From assembly GCA_030278955.1 (NCBI GenBank), contig JAOANR010000014.1, positions 14,882,068 through 14,946,067 on the forward strand: DNA of 64,000 nt, read 5' to 3'. The stretch is from Hygrophila difformis. Lineage: Eukaryota; Streptophyta; Magnoliopsida; Lamiales; Acanthaceae. Below, one piece after another: positions 29,606 through 41,112 of the stretch (within the stretch, counting starts at the first letter, position 1; each line of letters opens with the position of its first letter). The notes under the pieces were generated by a model, which saw only the letters and a list, made by a program, of their open reading frames with translations, was not told the origin of the DNA and did no database searches. Both the position numbers and the translations under genes were made by a program.

Positions 29606-29628
29606 TTTGCTAATACAAGAGTACAATA

Positions 29629-29671
<43 letters not shown>

Positions 29672-29761
29672 CAACGTGACCTATATGGACTAGCTAATAT
29701 TCTCATATATCGATATTTTTAGTTACGGAAATAAATATATATATGTAAGTATATGTATATA

Positions 29762-30025
29762 CTCCCTCCTTTTTTCTATTATTTGTTACGGATCCATAAA
29801 TCATGCAGCCTAATGTTTATTTTAAATTATTAATAACTCAAGTTCGATGTAAATAAAAATTCTAAAAATTCGATATTTTAAAATTACAAGACGAGACGAA
29901 TCTAACAAGATCTCACTTGGTCATATTTTAATTTGTATAACTATGATAAAACTTTAAGTTAAAGTATGTGTAAACAGTAGCAAAAGTGTAACCGTAGCAA
30001 TAAATTAAAAACAAAACGGAAGGAG
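29762..30025. mobile_element. Stowaway-like MITE, copy 1
   Basis: Ends CTCCCTCC...GGAAGGAG, flanked by TA on both sides (29760-29761 and 30026-30027). This is the TIR and TA target duplication of Stowaway (Tc1/mariner-derived) MITEs. The internal sequence matches the element at 59622-59893 (ACAAGACGAATCTAACAAGATC-like core). Confidence 0.8.
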
Positions 30026-30027
30026 TA

Positions 30028-30863
30028 TGTAGCTGCTTCAAATTGGTTCTTGCATTATGCAATTTATCCATTCTAATATCAAATAATGCGGTGGTTGTTA
30101 TTTGTTAATGTTGAACCGATAAGATTATTTATTTTCAACTATATTATATATGGCTGAAACGAGGAAAATGTGACGAAGAAAAAATAAACAGTAAAAATAA
30201 GACTCTAGTGATTTCAGACAAGAGAAGTTCGTACCCGTACCACTACCAGCCTCCAAAAGATGACAAATGAAAAAATGAATCACTGCACGAGTCTTTACTT
30301 ACTCCAAAGTATTACTATATGATTTAATGTTTAATCAACTATTACAATCATTTAATAAGATAATAATGAGCTAGCTAGGTCGTAGCTTCATGATTATCAG
30401 CAATACTATACGTAGTATAGTACGAGGCTTTGACGGTTTAAATAAATTAATGTTTCAGGTTACAACCTTTAATATGTTTATATTGAATTTTCATTTGGGA
30501 GAAATAATCCTTTAATATCTATTAGATCCTTTAATAATTAGTATTTGAATTAATGAAGCATGGGAATACCCTGTATATACCAAAGAAAATAAGACCTTAT
30601 CTAAAAATGAGGACTAAACTGCAAAATTTAAAAACTTTTTGAGGGCAAAATAAATAATTTAAAATTTTAGAGGCCCCTAAACTTTAATGCATTTAGGATT
30701 ATTTCGGCTAAATTACAAAATTTATAGAATCATTTGGGTTAATTAAATACTTACTTTATAGACCAAATTGAATAATAAAATGGTTAATTTAGATACCGGC
30801 CCTAGCAAAAAATTCAGTGTTGAATACATTTACAGCAATGTAGTCGTGATAAGCCAAACTTTA
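30028..30863. other. AT-rich intergenic region, nothing recognised
   Basis: No ORF, repeat pair or RNA gene could be supported here. Confidence 0.4.
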
Positions 30864-30871
30864 GGTATGAG

Positions 30872-31402
30872 CATTGTTTTAAATATCCCCTAAATTTCCG
30901 AAATTTCGACCAAAATTTCGGGTTTCGGGACACCCCCGAAGCGAAATTTCACATGCAATATTTTTTTGCAAAATTTCCATCGAAATTTCGCCCGAAATCC
31001 GAAATTTCCCAAAATATTTTTTAAAAATATTTTTTTCTAAATTCTAAAAATATATTTTTTTTAAAAAAAATAGAAATTAAAATTTATGTTGCAACCCATA
31101 TTGATGATATCATCCAATTAACTTTTTTAAGTCTCTTATTAATCAACATGGTGCATGATATCAATAATATTACTAGCATATTATATCATTAAATGAGTAT
31201 TGTTAGCATCTTACTAATTTATATAGCAACATAGATGAGGAATTTTGAAATATCTTCATTTTCATCATCTCAGAAACTCGAATTAGTTTTCTCAAAAAAT
31301 TATAAATATATCCGAAATTTCCCCTGAAATTTCAAATATTTTCGAAATTTCTCTAAATTTATATGCCCGATATAGATACCGAAACCGATATTTAAAACCT
31401 TG
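30872..31402. mobile_element. hAT-like non-autonomous element with 8-bp target duplication
   Basis: GGTATGAG is duplicated at 30864-30871 and 31403-31410. The termini CATTGTTTTAAATATC and GATATTTAAAACCTTG are inverted repeats (14 of 16 matching). Both subterminal regions contain many CGAAATTTC palindromes, which may be transposase-binding sites. There is no coding capacity in the 531 bp. Confidence 0.75.
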
Positions 31403-31639
31403 GGTATGAGTAGTAAACACGAGATTGACTAGCTAGTTGTATGTACAATAAAAAAAATCTATAGGTGTTGTTATAGAAATTGATAAAAGTTAAGTTGAAA
31501 TTGTAGATAATAATGACAATATAAAAAGTATTAAGAAAATTATATTGAAATAGATAACGGTAGTGTCATCACAAAAATTGAATGATTTTACCAATTTGAG
31601 TGATGTCACCCCAAAATTTAAGTGCATGCACCAAACCAA

Positions 31640-32243
31640 GGGTGAGGGTATGGTGTGTACAAAGGATGGTGTGGATGTGCGGACAATGTCCGTAACCGTT
31701 GATCATTTTCATCATCCACCGGTTGAGATCATTTGAAGGGTTAGTTTCGTAATTTTACTTGTTAGGTATTTTATATAGCATGTCGTTGAGAAGTACTATA
31801 TCAAGTCGCTAAATTGTGTTGGCCTTGTTGCTGAATTGCATAGGTCATGTCGCTGAAAAGGCTCCGTCACTGAGATGCCTTAAAATGCATAAAACTATGA
31901 AATGTATGAAATTGTGTCGCTGTAATGAATACAATAATGTCGCTAAATTGCATAGGTCATGTCTTTGAATAGTAAAGGCTCGTCGCTGAGATGCGTTTAA
32001 AATCGCAATGAACTTCAAACGTCGCTGAGATGAACATAATAATGTTGCTGAATTGCATAGGTCGCGTCGTTGAATTGGATTGGCTCTGTCGCTGAGTTGT
32101 GTATGTCATGTCGCTGAATTCAACAGATTAAATACCTAACAAGTAAAATTACGAAACTAACCCTATAAATGATATCAACCGTTGGATGATGAAAATGATC
32201 CACGGTTGCGGATGTTGTTCGCACGTCCGCACCATACCATGTC
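31640..32243. mobile_element. Mutator-like element with internal TCGCTGA repeat array
   Basis: CACCAAACCAA is duplicated at 31629-31639 and 32244-32254 (11 bp; 9-11 bp is usual for Mutator-like elements). The inverted repeats are about 110-130 bp long (left to about 31770, right from about 32129). They share GGATCATTTTCATCATCC-like and AGTTTCGTAATTTTACTTGT blocks. The 350-bp interior is an array of about 14 degenerate units around TGTCGCTGAATTGCATAGGT. There is no transposase. A second, partly degraded copy lies at 42540-43060. Confidence 0.7.
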
Positions 32244-32323
32244 CACCAAACCAAATATAAAAAAATTTAAGTTTAAAATATCGATTTTATCAATTTAAGT
32301 GTGGACCCCCTATCCTCCATGTA

Positions 32324-33421
32324 CACTACAAGAAAAAAAACAGATTTCCGACCGAAATATGCGGTCGGTAACCCATGAATACGGGTCGTTTCGGCCCTTA
32401 CCAACCGCATATTTCAGTCGGGAATCTGCTAACTGCTGGTATGGATTTTTCCGCCGACCAAAAAAATTAGCCATCGAGGACCCGCCGACCGCATTGTGGT
32501 TTGTAAATTTCCCGATCGATTATCGACTGCACTTGCGGTCGGTAATTCTCTTTTATGAAAAAAAATGTGCCCAGGAAGGTTCGAACCACCCACATGAGCA
32601 TCACCCACCCTTCACCTTAACCAGCTTGGCTAGCTCTTTAAACAACCAAATATATGCCTCCATATGTCATATATTAAAGCTTCTCATAAATATGTTTTAG
32701 GATATGCTATAGAGAGAACTCGAACCCTTGTTGAGGAGAGTTTCCCTCGTGAGGGTACCACCTAAATATCTTACATCTCATGTTATTATGTTATTATATG
32801 TAAATCTTTATATATAACATATATACATATCTAAATATGAATTTGTAAATTTATAGCTAAACTAAAACATAAAATGGAAACTAAAATTTTATTATTTTAA
32901 AAATAAAGAATTCATTAATGAAATAATATAATTATTGAATATAAAATTAATTAATTACATTAAAAATACAATTCAATAACTAAACTATAACATAAAATAA
33001 AAATGAAATAAACTAATTAAAAGAAATATGTAATTAAAATTAAAATAAATAATCATAAAATAAAATTTATCGTAAAAATAAAATTATTTATATTGATAGA
33101 ATAACATTCAAAAATTAAATTATTAAAAAATATTCAATAAAATAAACAATAACGAAAATTCAAAAATAAAATAATGGAGAAAAAATTTACTGACCGGAAA
33201 TTTCGGTCAGTAAATTATATTTTTATAAAAAAATAATAAAAAAATTTAGAAAAAACTTGCAACCGCAAATTTGATCATTAATGAGGTCGGTAATACCGAC
33301 CGCCTTTGCTACGGTCGGTAAATCGATCGGCAAAAAACCTCCTAACGTAATAAACGGCAAAATTACAGACCACAGTTTGCGGTAGGTGATGCGGTCGGTA
33401 AATTATTTTTTTCTTGTAGTG
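32324..33421. mobile_element. Non-autonomous CACTA element, complete
   Basis: It starts CACTACAAGAAAAAAAA and ends TTTTTTTCTTGTAGTG, flanked by the 3-bp duplication GTA (32321-32323 and 33422-33424). Both ends carry ACCGACCGC / GCGGTCGGTA subterminal repeats. The interior (about 32750-33200) is AT-rich with no transposase. It would depend on an autonomous CACTA relative in trans. Confidence 0.85.
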
Positions 33422-33765
33422 GTACATCCGCCCTTGCATGCAGATGAAGTTACTTTAGGGTGAGTTTTTTCTTTTTATAAATATTGACACTCGAGTAACA
33501 GTCAAATGTGTAATAGTCAAAGTCATACAAATTACTCAGATGTTTTAGATGTGAATATTTGAGGGTTTGGTATAGAATAATCAATATTTTATTAAAAATT
33601 AAATCAAACGAAATCGGAAACCAATTACATTAAAAATTTCGAATCAAACCGGAAACCAATTACATTAAAAATCCTTTGCAAAAAATTAAATTAAAAATCC
33701 TTTGCAAAAAATTACATTAAAAATCGAATCAAATCAGAAACCAGTTAAATTAAAAAAAAGTCTAA

Positions 33766-33801
<36 letters not shown>

Positions 33802-35469
33802 CATTAGTGAACAACCAATCCTAAATTTAATGTGGTGTCTCCATTTCTAATTTCTAATTTTTATAGATTTTTGCTTTTTTAATATATTAATTTTAGATTT
33901 TAACATTTATTTATTTATTTCTTCATTATAGATTTTTAGTTTTTGAAATATATGGAATTTTCAATTTATATGGAATTCCACAATCTTCACTCTTAAATAT
34001 ATTTGAAAGATTTGAAATTCAAAATTTTGCATTTTTTATTTTATATTATTTAGCATTTTTCCATTTAATAATTTTAGATTTTCGCATTTGTTTATTTATT
34101 CAATAGAGATTTATTCACTTTTAAAAAGATTTGAAAGATAAAATTTAAAATTTTGTATTTTTATTTAGCTATTTTGGATTTTATTATATTATCTATTTTA
34201 GATTTTATTATTTTCTATTTTGTATTTTATTTATTTTAGATTTTATTACTGCATTTATTATTTATTTATAGATTTTGAGGTTTACACTATAGGATTATTA
34301 TGACATGAGTAGACATTTTCAGTGGTGATCATATTGTAATGTCGGTAATTTTGTGTAGGTTTAGTCCCAATTTTGGTTATATTTTTTTGGTATGGTAAAT
34401 AATGTAATCAAAATGTACATTGCACATCGTATTTATTTATTCATGTTAAACATATATTAATGTGTATATGAAATCCCAAATTTTTGTTTTTAAAAGATAT
34501 TTAAATTCCAATTTATATAGAGTTCCCACAATTTTCAGCTTTTAAAAATTTGAAATTTCAAATTTATATGGAATTCGCAGTGTATATATGAATTTTATAT
34601 TATTAAAAGATACATTAATGAATATATGGAAAAAATTGTACATATTAATTAATGTATATATATATATATAGGTTATGTTTTTACAAAAATATATCAATTC
34701 TCCTAAAAGAAATATACAAATATATCTTTACTATGAGGGTGTTTCGATGTGCGTTTTAAAAAGTGCTACAGCGTTTAGAAAACGGATAATCAGATAATTG
34801 CTGTAACAAAACGTGCTGTATAAAATTAAGTGTTTGGATGAGCTTTTGTTGTTTTAAATCGCAATAATCAGATAATCATTAAAAAGTATTTGGATTTACG
34901 TTTTTTATTACCTCAAAAGGCAACAATATGGTAAAATCTATTTTTGACTAAACGCAATTTTTTTGCAGCACCAAAATCTACCTGCAAGAAAATAGCATTT
35001 TCATTCCCTCAAAATGAAAATAATAGATTAATCGAAGTTAGTACACAAACATGATTAACCGATTACTTATATTTTGCAAACGCAAAAATCAGATAATTTG
35101 TCCCAAAACAAACAAAAAACACTATTTAAAAGTAATATACTACAATTTTATAGTAGTTGATAATCGTTACACAATACTATGTTTTATAATTATATCATTC
35201 TAATTGTATATAAATATATACTAAATAGTATAAATCTTATTTACTATGTTTTATTATATTAAAAATAATACAAAAAATTATAATTATTAAGAGAATTTTG
35301 AAAATTCATATTCTATAGATAATTGGTTTAGAGTAAATTAGTTATTTTCGTAAAGCATATTATAAATAAAAGAATCGGGTGTATAATGAGTTATTGTGGT
35401 ACAAATAGATCCATCAGTAAACAAAGAATGAAGATTTAGTTTTTTTAATCTATTTTTAAGAAATTCTTC

Positions 35470-36870
35470 ATTAATCTATATTTTATCAGATTTGTAATTG
35501 ACGGAAGAACACATATAAATCTAGCTTTCTTAGAAATTGATAGGTTAATTTCTGAAAATTCTATAAATTTGAAAATTTTATCTGGAATACTGGTACTGAA
35601 TGAAGTATTAACGTCTGAAACAGATAATCTATTGATACTAGAAGAAACATATTATAATAAGAAAGAAATGAAGGCGGATCATGATACACTATTACCTTTC
35701 TTGAGTAATGAGCAGATGTATATTTATAATAAAATAATGTATGTAGTGGATAGTAATGATAGTTAATTCTTTTTTCTTTACGTTGTGGAATAACAAGACA
35801 TTTATCGATAATTTATCTAGAAAATATTATGTTTAGCCTTCGTTGGAGAACTGATATTGTGTTGCATGTAGCATCCACTGAAATAGCACCCCTACTCCTT
35901 CCAAGAGGTAGGAATGCACATTTTAGATTTGGTAATCTACTAGATTGTGACGAGAATTCTACTTGCAAAAAATTTATCCCAAAAAATTATTTAACCTTTG
36001 TTCTCATTAAAACAAAGCTCATTATTTGGGATAAAATTTTTTAATTGATAGATTGATTATGAGCCCGTCTGAATTAACCAAATTCCTCATTTGATTTCAG
36101 AGGAAAAAAGTCACACTCGCATTTTGTTTTACTATGTATATAAAAAAAGTAAATGTCAATCTTTAAAGAATTTTGAACTCTATCTTCAAAAATCAGTTTT
36201 TACTCATGTTAGTGATACGTTGCAATATCTCGTGTCACTGGAAAGAGAGGACTTGAAGTATTAATATGTGATTAAGATGGATTAACCCAAGATACTACAA
36301 GAAATGTTGTTTATAATGAAAATTATATATAGCAGAAATTTGCACAATTAATTCTTCATGTACGTGATGGTAATTTGTAAATCTGGCATTGATATTGGAG
36401 ATGTACAATTAGATGTGATATTTTCATATGATAATTTTATAAACTCTACGAGAGATCCTATATCGGCAATTGTTGAGAATACTTATATAAATACAAACTG
36501 CACCACTTCAAATCCATATATTTTTAAAGATATTGCTATACTAATCCCTACCAATGAGATTGTTGACACGATGAATGATTACATCACGGAACGTAGGTTT
36601 GCAGATGAAAATGTATATATATATCAGTTCTAACAATATTTGTCAAGAGGATGAAAGCGTAGAGAATGCCAATGAATTATCACTGGAATATCTAAACACA
36701 ATCAATTGTTCTGGATTACCGAATCATGAAATATAATTGAATTGGGGTTGCATAGTCATGCTTATTAGCAATATAGATCCATCAAATAAAGTATGTAATG
36801 TAAGTAGCGGAACCATATTATTGAGGTTAAACTAATTTTCGGAAAACCATGAAAGTAAAAAATTCTTGAT
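35470..36870 (+). pseudogene. Helitron Pif1-type helicase, copy 1 (degenerate)
   Basis: Fragments in shifting frames spell the Helitron helicase in order: 'ADHDTLLPFLSNEQMYIYNKIM' region (35569-35766), a ruined Walker A (about 35770-35800, GGTGKT not readable), DIVLHVASTEIAPLLLPRGR (35844 on), DENSTC and KTKLIIWDKIF (Walker B region, to 36042). The second half (36358-36740) includes ILIPTNEIVDTMNDYI and YLNTINCSGLPNHEI. Multiple stops and frameshifts exclude function. In intact Helitrons this is the 5'-3' helicase fused to the HUH Rep nuclease. Confidence 0.75.
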
Positions 36871-36935
36871 TGGTAAAATGATTATGAGCCTATTTGATTT
36901 AATCATATTCCTCATTCCATTTCAGATGAGAAAAT

Positions 36936-37679
36936 TATGAATGGTTATGGGTCGGTTTCGGGACGGGGAGTAGTATCCCCATCCCCAATAGCATCTTAAT
37001 CCCCAAAAACAGGCCCAATCCCCGCCCGGGATTTTATCGGGGATCCCATCGGGTATTATAATTTTTCCGATCCCCATTGGGGACTCGATGATTCATTTTA
37101 CAAACCCACAAAAATTGTTTACAATAAATTATAATCCACATCAAAATTATATAATTGTTTCCAATATATAATCAACCTATCAAACTACATTTTGAATTTT
37201 AAATACTCAATTTCACATAATAAAGTTCGATAATTCATACAATATAATAATAAATAAACAAATCCTCAACATTTTCTTTCCATATTTTTCTTAAAAATTA
37301 AAAAATAAAGCAAATTATAAATATATAAATAAAGTTAATGATGCAAAATATATATATTATATATTAATAATATAATTTGATTTATTACCAACCGAGGTTA
37401 TACTACGGTTTAGATTTTTTTACTTTTTTAAGTAATGGGCTAATAGACTTTAGTAAAAATTAATAAAATATAACATACAAAATATTAAATATAATATATA
37501 AAATTTATAAAATATAATATATAAAATATATCGGGGATGGGCCCCCGTCCCCATCCTGAAACAATCATCGAGAAAATCTCTGATCCCCGGCTTATCCCCA
37601 ATAATCCTCTCCCCAAAACCATACCGAAAATTCGGTTTTCGGCTTTCACCACTGGGTACGGTTTTTTTTGCCATCCCTA
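36936..37679. mobile_element. hAT-like non-autonomous element nested in the Helitron
   Basis: The 8-bp duplication GAGAAAAT lies at 36928-36935 and 37680-37687. Termini TATGAATGGTTATGGG and (inverse) TAGGGATGGCAAAAAA are related to the common plant hAT end TAGGGATGGCAA. The ends carry GGGGAT / ATCCCC-rich subterminal repeats. There is no ORF. Confidence 0.75.
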
Positions 37680-37689
37680 GAGAAAATTT

Positions 37690-38140
37690 CAACTTATAAT
37701 TTGTTTTGTTATGATTATAAACAAAAGTCAATGTCAATCTTTAAAGAATATTGAATTTTATCTTCCAAAATCATTTTTAAGCCATGAACAATTATGTTGC
37801 AATATTTCATTTCACTAGCAAGATGTGGCTCAAAGTATTAATATGCAATTAAGAATGATTAACTCAAGATACCACAAGAAATGTTGTTTACAGTAAAATT
37901 TATATATAATAGAAACTTTGCAAAATGAATATTTGATATAGGTGATGGTAAGGCCGATATTGATTTTATAGATCTACAATCAGATGTGACATTTCCGTAT
38001 GATATTCTTATAAACTTTACGGGTCATCCTATGGCCATAATTTCTACGAGTACATATACAAATATAAATTGCACCACTTCAAGTTCAGACATTTTTAAAG
38101 ATAGTATTATACTAGCCCCTACCAATGAGATTTTCAGGAA
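37690..38140 (+). pseudogene. Helitron helicase, tandem copy 2 (partial)
   Basis: This aligns with copy 1 from about 36100 to 36560 (GTCAATCTTTAAAGAAT, AAGAAATGTTGTTTA, AACTGCACCACTTCAA equivalents). The matching left portion of the duplicated unit lies at about 36880-36935, across the nested hAT element. The Helitron therefore carries a roughly 0.8-kb internal tandem duplication that predates the hAT insertion. Confidence 0.65.
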
Positions 38141-38490
38141 TGAATTTTTCAGCAGATTGTAAGGGAATTTTTCACATTATGCTTAATACTTATATTTAAA
38201 TTTTATTTTATTTTAATCTAAATTTGAAATTAAATAGAAATATTATTTTAATAATTATTTTTATTGATCTGTTAGGTTTGTACTGGACAAGCCACAGAAG
38301 CTAAAGAAGACGGTATAATACAATTTCTTAGTTAGTTTTAATAAAAATAATTAAATTATATTATCATATACACCATTTTTCAAATAGATATAAATCATTA
38401 TATATTTTCCATTACTCAAAATATAATCTATTAAGTATTATTTTATGCAATATAAATATATATATATATTATATAAAATATATAATTATA

Positions 38491-38520
38491 CCCGTCGAGT
38501 CTCGACGGGTTATTTACTAG
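38491..38520 (+). other. Helitron 3' terminal hairpin and CTAG end
   Basis: A 9-bp perfect GC-rich stem with a single-base loop, 7 bp before CTAG. This is the standard termination signal for rolling-circle transposition. Confidence 0.85.
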
Positions 38521-39238
38521 TATAACTTAAAACCAAACTAAAAATCATTAAAGGTCATTGACACAAGTGACAAGTTCCACAATACACAACATCCACAATA
38601 TTTATTATTTTATTTTTAGATATATTAAAATATTAAATATATTAGAATTATAATAAATCGGTTTTTGGTTTGATTCAGTGCTTTTAGTGTATAAAACCAA
38701 AGAAAACTTGAACATATTTTTTTTAAAAAAAAAAACATAATTATAGAAAACTGGAAAATTGAAAAACTCAAATCAAAATTTCAAATTTCGGTTTGCGGAT
38801 TCTTTTCCTCACCCTAAAGTAGCGTTGCACAACTTTGATTTTATGATTTCTATTTATCTATCCATTTATTTATCTCTTCTATAATTTTTCTTTCCTTTAT
38901 CTTTTTTGTTTTGTTATTTAAAGTCAAATTCGTATTAAAGGAAAACAAGGAATTAAGATAACGAGAAGCCTTAACAGTTCCAATTAGAAATCATATGATG
39001 ACTATTGATAATGATTTTATTAGACTTATTTAATTTTGTGTTGACTTTGTTCTTATGTGATTTTGTTTTATAATTACCCTCTCATGAGTCATATGTATAT
39101 ATGGATCTTCATATTACAGAAAGCATGAAAGCAATATATACTTGATATAAGTATTGAATACAGAATATATTAAGATAGAAAAAGAACTAGCTAATTAATA
39201 AGCCGTAGCTAATAACTAAGGTTTCAAGTAATTAATTG
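38521..39238. other. AT-rich intergenic region, nothing recognised
   Basis: No gene or complete repeat is supported between the Helitron end and the SINE. Confidence 0.4.
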
Positions 39239-39405
39239 ATTTTTTTTTTTTTTTGAGAGCCATTGAAGGTCTGGAAAAGGAGTGGTGGGAGCCCATGCCA
39301 CACAAATTACAAAGGGGAATAAAAGAGAGGGATAGAGGGCCGGTGGGGATCGAACCTCCAACCTTCCGTTGACTTAACCACTTGAGCTAAGTTCTCATCC
39401 CAATA
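39239..39405 (-). mobile_element. tRNA-derived SINE, copy 3 (best preserved)
   Basis: On the minus strand, GAGAACTTAGCTCAAGTGGTT carries an A-box (TAGCTCAAGTGG, about 39384-39395) and GGAGGTTCGATCCCCACC carries a B-box (GGTTCGATCCC, about 39347-39357). These are the two elements of a tRNA-type polymerase III promoter. A CTTTGTAATTTGTGTGGCATG body and a poly-A tail follow (T-run 39240-39254 on plus). ATTAATTGAT lies on both sides as the likely target duplication. Confidence 0.75.
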
Positions 39406-39770
39406 AATTGATTAATTGATTAACTATTTAACTCTTTCCTGGCCAAAACAAATTTGTTTTTTCCCCAGTATTTATAGGGTATTGATATATAGTAGTATCT
39501 TTTTTTACCCGACTATTGCTCGCAGAGAATTGGTTTAGTGCTAAATTATGATATGCTAAATATAACATATTGAATTAGAATTATACCTATTATAATTATT
39601 TTAAGTAAATAGGTAATTATTGTAAATTTTGTTTTTACATGTAGATTGAATTAATTGTTTATTTTCTATAAACAAATTAAACTATCATTTTTATATGAAT
39701 TATCACATTTTCATAAAAAATTATTATATTTTTTCAAACATATTTTTGAAATATATATCAAGAAGAAAGT

Positions 39771-39878
39771 ACTCTTATAGTAAATATCATATCCAAAATT
39801 ATCTAAATTTAAGACTACTTTTTCACTCTTATAGTAAATATCATATCCAAAATTATCTAAATTTAAGACTACTTTTTC
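39771..39878. repeat. Exact 54-bp tandem duplication
   Basis: 39771-39824 and 39825-39878 are identical head to tail, starting ACTCTTATAGTAAATATC. It looks like a recent replication slip in noncoding AT-rich DNA. Confidence 0.85.
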
Positions 39879-40339
39879 ACCTATACCGATTTTTTATTTT
39901 TCACCATTAACTTCAAATTCTAAACTCGAAACTCTATCATTGAAACTCGAAACTCTAATTATTTCTCAAACATGATATCTATATAATGAACTTTTTTTTT
40001 AGCACAACTAAATATTTGAATCTAAAAGTGACAAAGTTGGATACATATATAGTGAAAAGGTTATGTTGTGGACTTTTCCCAAGTAGTTTTCATCATTTAA
40101 TTTGAATCTCACAATATACAGAGTTCAATGTTTTCAAATCCACTTTTTCAATGAATTGAATCAACAAATTTACTTTTGCTAGTCGATCTTATTTCATGCA
40201 CAAATTACAAATGAATATAGAGGCATAATAGAGTTAGGTGAGGAATCAAATATTACTTGGTAAATTCTCATCCCAACAATTAAATTAATCATTAAGAAAA
40301 TTCTTCAAAATAATAGTACTAATAATTAACAATGACTAA

Positions 40340-40516
40340 GAGGGTGTTTGGATTAGCTAGTGATATAAAATAGATTATTTGATTATTGCGTTTTCAAAAC
40401 GCATATCATCAGGTTTAATTTGCAGCACAGTTTTTTAGCGGTTAAACTGATTATTTGCGTTTTGAAAACGCAATAAACAGATAATCCATTTTCTTGCCGC
40501 TTATCCAAACACCCTC
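40340..40516. mobile_element. MITE family A (Tourist-like), copy 1
   Basis: GAGGGTGTTTGGATTAG...CTTATCCAAACACCCTC inverted ends, flanked by TAA on both sides (40337-40339 and 40517-40519). A 3-bp TAA/TTA duplication is typical of PIF/Harbinger-derived MITEs. The interior has GCGTTTTCAAAACGC and GCGTTTTGAAAACGC palindromes. Confidence 0.85.
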
Positions 40517-40519
40517 TAA

Positions 40520-40584
40520 AATGGTGGGAATAAAGATTTGACCTAGTGGTTATGTCCCTAACTTCCAACAATACACAAGTATCA

Positions 40585-40618
<34 letters not shown>
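40520..40618 (+). mobile_element. Short SINE remnant with poly-A
   Basis: The plus-strand head GATTTGACCTAGTGGTTATG (A-box-like) is joined directly to the SINE tail (ACACAAGTATCATTGTT) and about 28 A residues, so the middle with the B-box is deleted. It is directly adjacent to the MITE. Confidence 0.5.
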
Positions 40619-41070
40619 ACGACTAAACGGCTAAACTAACCTTGGCAGTTTGCGGGAATTGAGAACATACAAAATGTTTTTAGTGGGCAATAACTGTATT
40701 TAATTAATCACTTAATTAGTGTGTAAGAAAGTCGAAATTAGGATAATGTTTGGCCGACATCAAACTTAGTGTTGGCAATTATGTCACATGTCATAACCTA
40801 CGAAATCACGTGTGTCCATTATTAAAAACCCACAAGCCTACAACCTGATTTCGTCCTCTCACTTCCGCAACGTTTAATGTAGTATATACTAGTAGTATTT
40901 TTTAAATTTATTTTTTTCTATTTATAAGTGGGAAATAATATTCGCTTATTTTACTTTTTAACTTTCATGATCAAGTTCAATCTCTTCCCATGATTTGGGG
41001 TTCAATTTTTCACTAGATCTTCTATCTACGGTTGTTTTTTTTTTAAAATTTATGTGTTATGGCTCCCAAT

Positions 41071-41112
<42 letters not shown>

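Larger units (their letters stand above)
33766..38520 (+). mobile_element. Helitron with decayed helicase
   Basis: The 3' end is diagnostic: a perfect 9-bp hairpin (CCCGTCGAG t CTCGACGGG, 38491-38509) followed by TTATTTACTAG, with CTAG at 38517-38520 and T next, as in A|T insertion. The likely 5' end is TCTATATATAT at 33766, preceded by A. Inside are two copies of Helitron helicase sequence, a nested hAT element and long AT-rich stretches (33780-35450) where no Rep domain is recognisable. The 5' border is less certain than the 3' border. Confidence 0.75.

Noticed and set aside
36290..36320. CTACAAGAAATG-like sequence resembling a CACTA end (also near 37870)
   Set aside because: Both occurrences sit at the same place within the duplicated Helitron helicase segment, are read ACTACAAG or ACCACAAG without subterminal repeats, and are explained by that homology.
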